Shown here: in pieces, positions 1 through 7,078 of the stretch
Numbering within the stretch: position 1 is the first letter of the stretch
Layout of the letters: each line of letters opens with the position of its first letter
From: Puniceibacterium confluentis
GTDB lineage: Bacteria > Pseudomonadota > Alphaproteobacteria > Rhodobacterales > Rhodobacteraceae
Reading direction: 5' to 3'
DNA length: 64,000 bases
Assembly (NCBI RefSeq): GCF_007923445.1
Contig: NZ_VOJI01000006.1
Coordinates: 124,001 to 188,000, forward strand
Notes under the pieces: generated by a model
Told to the model about the DNA's origin: nothing
The model's input: the letters and a program-made list of their open reading frames with translations, nothing else
Database searches by the model: none
Program-made: the position numbers and the translations under genes

Positions 1-870
1 AATTCCGAACAGGAAATGCTGACCAAGATGCGCACCAATCCCGGGGCCTATGACGTGGTTCTGATCAACGCCGCCTTCACGACGCAGGCCCAGGAAGAGG
101 GGCTCATCGCCGCCATCGACCCGGCGCCGATGAAGAATTTTGCCGGTATCCCGGCGAACATGGCGCAGAATCCTGACCTGAACCCCGGTGGCGCGCTGCA
201 TGGGGTGCCCTGGACCTGGGGGCTGACATCCTTTGCGGTGAACACCAATGACGTCAAGGACATCCCGACCACGATCCAGGTGTTCTGGGATCCCGAATAC
301 AAGGGCAAGGTGTCGATCCGCGACGACGCGCTCGAGGCGGTGCAGTTCGCCGCCATCGCCACCGGACAGGACATCAACGACATTCAGGATCTCGAGGCCG
401 TGCGGGAAAAACTGGCGGCGCTGATGCCGCAGATCAAGACCTACTGGGGGTCCGAGAACGACTGGAATCAATTCATGGCCTCGGGCGAATTCGAGGTGGC
501 GACAATCTGGTCCGGTTCCGCCGCGCGGTCGCAGTCCAAGGGGCTGCCGGTCCAGTTCGTGGTGCCGCAGGAAGGCGCCATCGCCTGGCTTGACGGATTG
601 TCGATTCCGGAATCCTCGACCCACAAAGAGGCGGCGCTGGCGTTCATCGACTGGATGATTGATCCCGCGTTCTATGTGAAATGGGATGCCGAGGGCGCGC
701 CTGCCTCTGCGAACGGTGCCGCGGCCGCGGCGCTGCCGGACGAGTCGTTCAACAAGCGCGTGCTGGGTGATCCCGACGTTGTGGCCCGGGTGCAGTTCCA
801 GCGTCCGGTCAGCGAGGAAAACCGCAAGGCCTATCTCGAGCTGTGGCAGGCCCTGAAGGCCGCGCAGTAA
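1..870 (+). CDS. ABC transporter substrate-binding protein, polyamine type (5' partial)
   Basis: The gene is cut by the window's left edge; the reading frame is open from base 1, so the true start and signal peptide lie upstream. The visible 289 or so residues resemble the C-terminal two thirds of PotD/PotF-type periplasmic binding proteins (for example the VPWTWG and FWDPEYKGKV segments, and a terminal YLELWQALK helix). It would bind the substrate in the periplasm and deliver it to the permeases encoded next (starts at 892 and 1752) and the ATPase (2537). Polyamine is the family's usual ligand, but related proteins bind other small cations or organic molecules, so the substrate is inferred only at the class level. 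Confidence 0.88.
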   Translation, partial: NSEQEMLTKMRTNPGAYDVVLINAAFTTQAQEEGLIAAIDPAPMKNFAGIPANMAQNPDLNPGGALHGVPWTWGLTSFAVNTNDVKDIPTTIQVFWDPEYKGKVSIRDDALEAVQFAAIATGQDINDIQDLEAVREKLAALMPQIKTYWGSENDWNQFMASGEFEVATIWSGSAARSQSKGLPVQFVVPQEGAIAWLDGLSIPESSTHKEAALAFIDWMIDPAFYVKWDAEGAPASANGAAAAALPDESFNKRVLGDPDVVARVQFQRPVSEENRKAYLELWQALKAAQ

Positions 871-891
871 ACGGTGGGGCAGGGGGCAACG

Positions 892-1755
892 ATGGCCATT
901 CATCCCGCTGGACAGCGCAGGCTGGGCGTTCTGGGCCTGCTGTCCCCCGCCTATCTGTGGCTGACGGTGGCGATCTTTCTGCCCCTGTCGGCGATGCTCT
1001 ACTTTTCGGTCCTGTCGGATGTGCCCTTTGGCGACACCGACTGGCACTACAGTCTGGAAAACTACCGCGCCTTTTGGGAAAATCCGGTCTATGCCACCTT
1101 GCTGTGGAAATCCGTCAAGCTGGGTCTGATGGTCACCCTGGTCTCGGTTCTGGTCGGTTTTCCCTGCGCCTATGTGCTGGCCAAGGTGATCCGGGGGCGG
1201 GCGCGCGAGACGCTGTTTCTGCTGGTCATCCTGCCGTTCTGGTCCAACTCGCTGGTGCGGATCTTTTCCTGGGCCATCGTGTTGCGGGGCAACGGGGTGC
1301 TGGAACGGAGCCTGAATGCGATCCTGCCGTTCGAGGTGGATGTGAACCTGATGTTCTCGACCGCGGCGGTGGTGATCGGCCTGGTGCATTCGTACCTGCC
1401 CTACGTGATCCTGACCTCCTACCTCGGGTTGCAGGCGATCGACGACAGCCTGATCGACGCGGCGCGCTCGATGGGGGCGGGCAAGCTGACCATCCTGGCG
1501 CGGGTGATCCTGCCGCTGGCGCTGCCGGGGGTGCTGGCGGGCGCTGTTCTGATCTTTGTGCCGGTGGTCGGATCCTTCATGGAGCCGCGCATTCTGGGGG
1601 GCCGCGTCGGCACCTATTACGGCACGGTGATCGAGGATCAGTTTGTGGCGGTGTTCAACTGGCCGCTGGGTGCGGCGCTGTCCTTTGTCCTGCTGGCGGT
1701 GGTGCTGGGAATCCTGGCGCTGGCCAGCCCGATCCTGCGAAAGGCGCAGACATGA
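892..1755 (+). CDS. ABC transporter permease, PotB type
   Basis: A 287-residue inner-membrane permease with about six hydrophobic segments and the typical cytoplasmic coupling loop DAARSMGAGKLTILARVILP, which contacts the ATPase. The ATG at 892 is preferred over an in-frame GTG at 874 because a purine-rich AGGGGG lies five bases before it. It forms the transmembrane channel together with the permease at 1752, whose start overlaps this gene's stop codon (ATGA), so the two are translationally coupled. The family is the PotB half of spermidine/putrescine-type importers. Confidence 0.9.
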   Translation: MAIHPAGQRRLGVLGLLSPAYLWLTVAIFLPLSAMLYFSVLSDVPFGDTDWHYSLENYRAFWENPVYATLLWKSVKLGLMVTLVSVLVGFPCAYVLAKVIRGRARETLFLLVILPFWSNSLVRIFSWAIVLRGNGVLERSLNAILPFEVDVNLMFSTAAVVIGLVHSYLPYVILTSYLGLQAIDDSLIDAARSMGAGKLTILARVILPLALPGVLAGAVLIFVPVVGSFMEPRILGGRVGTYYGTVIEDQFVAVFNWPLGAALSFVLLAVVLGILALASPILRKAQT

Positions 1756-2537
1756 GCGCGCTGGCATACCGGACCCTTGGCCTGATCTGGCTGGGCGCGG
1801 TCCTGTTCTTTCTGTACGCGCCGATCCTGGTGATGGCGGCGATGTCGTTCAATGCGTCAGAATTTTATCAGCTGCCGTTCCGGTTTTCGACGCAGTGGTA
1901 TGCACGGCTTGCGGACAATCAGGAAATACTGGATGCCGCCGCCCGCTCGGTGCTGATTGCGCTGTGCGTCACGGCGATTGCCACAACCCTCGGATCCATG
2001 GCGTCGATCGCGATGTTCCGCCACGAATTTCGCGGCAAGCGGCTGCTGCAGGTGCTGCTGTTCCCGCCCATTGCCATACCCTGGCTGATCACCGGCACCG
2101 CCATGCTGATCTTCTTTTTCGGCGTCGGCCTCGGGCGGGGGACGCCCGCGGTGATCATCGGTCACGTCGCGCTGGCGATCCCTTATGTCATTGTCGTGGT
2201 GACGGCCCGGCTTGCCACCTTCGACCCGACGCTGGAAGAGGCGGCGCGGGCATTGGGGGCGGATGCCTGGACCGTGACCCGCCGCGTCACCCTGCCGTGG
2301 ATCGCGCCGGGGATCGTCGCCGGGGCCCTGTTTGCCTTTGCGGTCAGCTTTGACCAGTTCGTGGTCTCCTATTTCCTCAGTGAACCCGGAGACAGCACCC
2401 TGCCGGTGCTGATCTACACCGCGATCCGCAAGGGGTTCACCCCCGAGATCAATGCGATCTCGACCATCATCATCACGCTGTCGATGACGGTGATGCTGAT
2501 TGCGGCCCGCTATTCCAAATTCGGAGGAGACCGCTGA
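1752..2537 (+). CDS. ABC transporter permease, PotC type
   Basis: A 261-residue permease with an N-terminal signal-anchor helix (residues about 8 to 28), five further hydrophobic segments and the coupling loop EEAARALGADAWTVTRRV. It is the second channel subunit of the importer. Its ATG overlaps the previous stop by four bases, and its own TGA overlaps the ATPase start by one base (TGATG), giving a continuous, translationally coupled operon. A long open frame extends upstream in the same phase but is only the out-of-frame shadow of the PotB-type gene. Confidence 0.9.
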   Translation: MSALAYRTLGLIWLGAVLFFLYAPILVMAAMSFNASEFYQLPFRFSTQWYARLADNQEILDAAARSVLIALCVTAIATTLGSMASIAMFRHEFRGKRLLQVLLFPPIAIPWLITGTAMLIFFFGVGLGRGTPAVIIGHVALAIPYVIVVVTARLATFDPTLEEAARALGADAWTVTRRVTLPWIAPGIVAGALFAFAVSFDQFVVSYFLSEPGDSTLPVLIYTAIRKGFTPEINAISTIIITLSMTVMLIAARYSKFGGDR

Positions 2538-3589
2538 TGGCGCATGTCGATGTGACCAACCTGACCAAGACCTTCGGCACCTTCACGGCGCTGGACGATG
2601 TGACGATGGATTTCCCTGATGGCGGCTTTTTCGCGCTTCTGGGGCCGTCGGGCAGCGGCAAGACCACGCTGCTGCGCACCATCGCCGGGTTCCTGTTTCC
2701 CGACCGCGGCGCGGTCTGCATCGGTGGTCAGCCGGTCAGCGCGGTGCCGGTGGAAAAGCGTGATGTCGGCATGATGTTTCAGAACTACGCGCTGTTTCCC
2801 AACATGACCGTCGCGGACAACATCGGCTTTGGCCTGCGGGTGCGCAGGGTCGGGGCGGCGGAAGAGAGGCGGCGGGTGGGCGCGGCGCTGGAGCTGGTGC
2901 AGCTGGGCGACCTCGGAAACCGGCGCCCGCATCAGCTTTCGGGCGGACAACGCCAGCGCGTCGCTCTGGCCCGCGCAATCGTCACCAACCCGCGGGTGCT
3001 TCTGCTGGACGAGCCGCTGTCGGCGCTGGACAAGGCTCTGCGCATCGACATGCAGATCGAACTGAAGCGTATCCAGCGCGAGATCGGAATCACCACGATC
3101 TTTGTCACCCACGATCAGGAAGAGGCGATGACGCTGTCAGACCGGATCGGCATCCTGCGGGCCGGGCGGGTGGTTCAGTCGGGGCCGCCGCGCGATGTCT
3201 ACAACGCGCCGCAGGACCTGTTCACCGCCGGGTTCCTCGGCGACGCCAACCTTCTGGAGGGACACGCCGACGGGACGCATCTGGTCCTGACCGACGGCAC
3301 CCGCATCGAGCTGCCCGTTCGCCCGGGGGTGTTCGAGGCGTTTGCCGTGCGTCCCGAAAGCCTGACCCTCAGTGCCGACAGACCCCGGGGCGCGGGGATC
3401 AATGCCATTCCCGCGGTGCTGCGCCAGCGCATCTTTGCCGGCGCCATGGCCACCTGCATCGCCGAACGGGCCGGCCAGAGCTTCAAGGTTGTCGCGCGGG
3501 ACAGGGACATGCCGGATCTGCCGGAAAACGGCGAAGTCTGGCTGAGCTGGGACCGGGACAGCACCCTGACGATCCCGCACGCCTCTTGA
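2537..3589 (+). CDS. ABC transporter ATP-binding protein, PotA type
   Basis: A 350-residue ATPase with Walker A GPSGSGKTT at residues 36-44, signature LSGGQ at 134-138 and Walker B LLLDEP at 155-160, followed by the H-loop THDQEEAM. The last third (from about residue 240) is a TOBE-like ligand/regulatory domain as in PotA and related importer ATPases. It energises uptake through the two permeases encoded just before it. It is the last gene of the operon; the next gene is on the opposite strand. Confidence 0.92.
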   Translation: MAHVDVTNLTKTFGTFTALDDVTMDFPDGGFFALLGPSGSGKTTLLRTIAGFLFPDRGAVCIGGQPVSAVPVEKRDVGMMFQNYALFPNMTVADNIGFGLRVRRVGAAEERRRVGAALELVQLGDLGNRRPHQLSGGQRQRVALARAIVTNPRVLLLDEPLSALDKALRIDMQIELKRIQREIGITTIFVTHDQEEAMTLSDRIGILRAGRVVQSGPPRDVYNAPQDLFTAGFLGDANLLEGHADGTHLVLTDGTRIELPVRPGVFEAFAVRPESLTLSADRPRGAGINAIPAVLRQRIFAGAMATCIAERAGQSFKVVARDRDMPDLPENGEVWLSWDRDSTLTIPHAS

Positions 3590-3653
3590 TCACGGGCGGA
3601 ACAGGGCGCCGGTGAGCCCGGACCGCGGGTCGTGGTGACGCAGCCGGGCGGCG

Positions 3654-4830
3654 TCAGGCGCAGAGCGCATGCGGAGAGCGACGGGACTCGGCATAGGCCA
3701 CCGCCAGCACCACGATCCCGGCACCCGCCAATGCCGCCCCGACCAGTCCGGTCGATCCCCAGCCGTGGCCCGCCGAAAGCGCCAGCCCCGCAAGGAACGG
3801 GCCCAGAGCATTGGCGAAATTGAACGCCGCGTGGTTCAGCGTCGCCGCGAGTGTCTGCGTCGCCGGCCACATCCATCAGCCGCATCTGCAGCGGAATGAC
3901 CAGCCCGGCGGTGGTGCCCAGCAACAGGATGCTCAGCACCATCAGTGGCCAGTTCCCCATCACCGCCGTATACACCAGCGGCACGACCATCATCCCGAAC
4001 AGCAGAACCAGAGCACCGCCGAACCGCGACCACGACGCCAGGTGCCCGGCCACCACGTTGCCGGCCGTGGCTCCGATGCCAAAAGCCGAAAGCGTCAGCG
4101 GGATCGCCCAGGCCGGGGCATTTGTCGTGGCGATCATGGCCGCCGAGAGGTAGGAATAGACCGCAAACACACCGCCAAAGCCGATCGCGCCCACCAGCAG
4201 CGTCAGCCAGACTGCTCGGTTTTGCAGCGCGCCCAGTTCGCGCACCGGGCTGGCGGCGGCATCAGGCCGTTCCAGCGGCGCGAACTTCAGGATCATCGCC
4301 GTGCTCAGCAATGCCAGCGCCGTCACGATGATGAAGCAACTGCGCCAGCCCAATGCCTGACCGATGGCCTCTGCGGCGGGAACCCCGACCACATTCGCCA
4401 GGGTCAGCCCCATCAGCACCTGCGCGACACCGGCAGCGCGCCGCCCCTTGGGCAGCATGTCGGCGGCGAACAGCATTGCGATCCCCAGATAGGCGCCGTG
4501 CGGCAATCCGGCCAGCACCCGCGTCCCGGTCAGCGCCATCATCCCCGGCATGAACGCCGACAGCAGGTTGGCCAACCCGAAAAAGCCGATCAGCGCCGCA
4601 AGAAAGATCTTGCGCGGAACCCGGGCGCCGAGCACGGCCAACACCGGTGCGCCGATCACCACGCCCAGGGCATAGCCGCTGACTGCGTGGCCGGCGCTGG
4701 GTTCGGGCACGCCATAATCCAGCGCGTAATAGGGCAGCAGGCCCATGGCGGCAAATTCCGAAACCCCGATGGCAAACGCCCCCAGCGCAAGCGAAAGGAT
4801 CGTCCAGCGGGTGCGGCGTTCTTCATACAT
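3654..4830 (-). pseudogene. MFS transporter (AraJ/DHA1-like), frameshifted near its 3' end
   Basis: Starting at ATG 4830 the frame encodes about 325 residues of a major facilitator exporter of the AraJ/DHA1 type, with repeated hydrophobic helices. Near 3855-3866 it leaves the family pattern (LMDVAGDAD then unrelated residues), while a second frame ending at 3654 continues with the expected QTLAATLNHAAFNFANALG segment and the last two helices. The span is 1177 bases, not a multiple of three, consistent with one extra or two missing bases. The broken frame would otherwise run through the convergent potA-type gene. It is either a recent pseudogene or a sequencing error; the rest of the coding sequence is intact. 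Substrate unknown. Confidence 0.8.
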
Positions 4831-5080
4831 ACCGGAATTCCATCGAGAGGGTCATGCTGCAATGCAGAATGAGACCATAATGCCTGTGGCGAGGGCGACA
4901 ATGCGGCAGTGCACATAGGTGCCCTGCAGATATTGCATGGCGCTCCGAAGCCAGGGGGGCGGGGTGCCTTGCCGAGGGCACAGGGCGATGCGGGCTGTTC
5001 GCTTTGCTGTCGCGCTGCTAGGCATGGCCGCAACAGTCGGCGCCCGCTGAACCGGGCCAGGTGTTGAAAGGATCTTCGGA

Positions 5081-5545
5081 ATGACGGTGCAACAGCTTGA
5101 AGAGATCGCCGGACAGGAGGCGCGTTTGCGCCTGACCGGCTTTGACGAGGCGCAGGCCTGGAAGCTTGGGTGTCTTCTGGTGGAGAAGGGCAGGGCCGAA
5201 GGCCGGCCGATCGTGGTGAACATCCGCACGCCGGACAGCACTCTGTTTCATGCGGCGCTGTCCGGTGCCACGCCGGACAATGACCACTGGGCGCGCCGCA
5301 AATCGAATGTGACCCTGCGCTACCACCGCGCCTCGCTTGCCGTCGGGCTGTCGTTCAAGGCCAAAGGCATCCTGGTTCCCGGCGCAGAGCACGGGCTGGA
5401 CCCGCAGGAATACGCGGTGCACGGCGGCAGCTTTCCGGTCCGCCTGACATCGGGACGGGTGATCGCGGCTGTGACCGTCTCGGGACTGGCCTCGGAAGAG
5501 GATCACGCGATGGTCGTAGAGGCGCTTGGCAGCCTGTTGGGCTGA
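5081..5545 (+). CDS. HbpS-like / UPF0303 family protein
   Basis: A 154-residue cytosolic protein of the HbpS-like, UPF0303 (heme-degrading-domain) family, similar in length to single-domain members. The central segment around HWARRKSNVTLRYHRAS and the C-terminal GGSFPVRL...GRVIAAVTVSGL region are characteristic. Family members form octamers and some bind heme or take part in glycolate/propanediol-type clusters; no such neighbours are seen here, so its role is not known. It stands alone, divergent from the broken MFS gene and 250 bases from the pqi operon. Confidence 0.82.
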   Translation: MTVQQLEEIAGQEARLRLTGFDEAQAWKLGCLLVEKGRAEGRPIVVNIRTPDSTLFHAALSGATPDNDHWARRKSNVTLRYHRASLAVGLSFKAKGILVPGAEHGLDPQEYAVHGGSFPVRLTSGRVIAAVTVSGLASEEDHAMVVEALGSLLG

Positions 5546-5792
5546 GACGGGACGAGACACGGCACATAACGTGCGGTGCCCTGCCGGGGCCAGACCACGG
5601 CACAGGGTGCTTCGGGCCGGATTTCTGTCGGAAACAGGCCCGATTGACCTAAGGGAACACGTCTTTTCGCCACACTTCCGGCTTGATCCGGGCGGCGCCA
5701 AACAATTTGTTACCTTTCATGGAGCAACCCGGTAGAAACACCGAGAAGCTCCTAGCGGGGGCAGGGATCGGTCAGCAGGTGCATTCGTCGGG

Positions 5793-6470
5793 ATGAGCGT
5801 CACGGATACAGATCAGACGACATCGCAGCGTACGGCGTTCGCGGGCGATCTTCCGCTGGACGCGCTGATGGCCTGTCCGCAGTGCGACGCGCTGTATGTG
5901 GCGCAAATGCCCAAGGTCGGCGAGCGCGCGGTCTGCGCGCGCTGCCACACCGTGCTGATCGCGCCCAAGCGCAAGGCCGGGCTCAAGATCATCGCGCTGA
6001 CCCTGTCGGTGATCATCCTGGTTGTGGCGGCGATGTTCTTTCCGTTCCTGACAATCAATGCCGCCGGTTTCGGCAACAAGGCATCAATCCTCGACTCGGC
6101 GTCGAGCTTCCAGTCCGGGCCGATGGTGTTCCTGTCGATCGCCGTGGCCGCAATGATCATCATCATTCCGCTGATCCGCACGCTGCTGATCCTGTATGTG
6201 CTGATCCCGATCGTCGGGGACCGCACGCCTTATGCCCATGCCAAACAGGCCTTTCGCCTGACCCAGAGGCTCAAGCCCTGGGCCATGGCCGAGATCTTCG
6301 CCATCGGGTGCGCCGTTGCACTGGTCAAGGTCGCCTCCCTTGCGCATATCGGGTTCGGCCCCGCCTTCTGGATGTTCACCGCGCTGGTGATCATCGTCCT
6401 CATCAATGACAACTACCTCTGCACATGGTCGGTATGGAAATCACTGGAACAGGATCCGGATCAGGTCTGA
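5793..6470 (+). CDS. pqiA: Paraquat-inducible protein A, first domain (PqiA)
   Basis: A 225-residue inner-membrane protein with an N-terminal zinc-ribbon-like pair of motifs, CPQC (residues about 28-31) and CARC, followed by four hydrophobic helices. This is one PqiA domain; the E. coli protein has two such domains fused in one chain of about 417 residues, whereas here the second is encoded by the next, overlapping gene. PqiA works with the MCE protein PqiB and lipoprotein PqiC in lipid transport across the envelope, and all of these follow here. The gene opens the operon, with 247 bases of non-coding DNA upstream. Confidence 0.9.
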   Translation: MSVTDTDQTTSQRTAFAGDLPLDALMACPQCDALYVAQMPKVGERAVCARCHTVLIAPKRKAGLKIIALTLSVIILVVAAMFFPFLTINAAGFGNKASILDSASSFQSGPMVFLSIAVAAMIIIIPLIRTLLILYVLIPIVGDRTPYAHAKQAFRLTQRLKPWAMAEIFAIGCAVALVKVASLAHIGFGPAFWMFTALVIIVLINDNYLCTWSVWKSLEQDPDQV

Positions 6471-7078
6471 CGGCGCGCGAGGCCGGCCTTGTGGCCTGCC
6501 GCCGCTGCGCCCGGGTCTGGCCGATGGGCACCGAAAGTTGCGGGCGCTGTGGCAGCCCGCTGCAGTCGCGCGACACCGCCAGCCTGAGCCGGGTCTGGGC
6601 GCTGTGGCTCGCCGGGGTGATCTGCTACATCCCAGCCAACACCAACCCGATGCTGATCACGCAGACGCTGTTGAGCAACTCCAAGAGCACCATTGTCGGT
6701 GGTGCGGTGGACCTCATTCACCATGGATCCATCGGCGTCGCAATCATCATCCTGATCGCAAGTGTGCTGATTCCGGTGGGGAAATTCCTCGCCATCGCCT
6801 ATCTTGCCATCTCGGTGCGGCGGGGCTCGGGGATTTCGGCGGCGCGCCGTCACCACCTGTTCGAAGTCGTCGAGTTCATCGGCCGCTGGTCGATGATCGA
6901 CGTGTTTGTGGTCGCCATCCTCAGTTCGCTGGTGCAGCTGTCAGTTGTAGCATCCATCCATCCCGGATCCGCTGCACTGACCTTTGCGCTGTCGGTGATC
7001 TTTACCATGTTGTCGGCGCAGGCGTTCGACACCCGTCTCTTCTGGGACACAACGGACCAAAGGAATGAAACTACGTGA
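6434..7078 (+). CDS. pqiA: Paraquat-inducible protein A, second domain (PqiA)
   Basis: A 214-residue PqiA-domain membrane protein with cysteine pairs CRRC and CGRC near its N-terminus and four hydrophobic helices. It matches the C-terminal half of fused PqiA proteins. The ATG at 6434 lies inside the end of the preceding pqiA gene; another in-frame ATG at 6425 is possible. Its stop codon overlaps the GTG start of the MCE gene by four bases (GTGA). The two separate PqiA subunits probably pair in the inner membrane. Confidence 0.88.
   Translation: MEITGTGSGSGLTAREAGLVACRRCARVWPMGTESCGRCGSPLQSRDTASLSRVWALWLAGVICYIPANTNPMLITQTLLSNSKSTIVGGAVDLIHHGSIGVAIIILIASVLIPVGKFLAIAYLAISVRRGSGISAARRHHLFEVVEFIGRWSMIDVFVVAILSSLVQLSVVASIHPGSAALTFALSVIFTMLSAQAFDTRLFWDTTDQRNETT

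Noticed and set aside
4831-5080. Small open frames between the MFS gene and the HbpS-like gene
   Set aside because: None has a ribosome site with a plausible start or any family feature.
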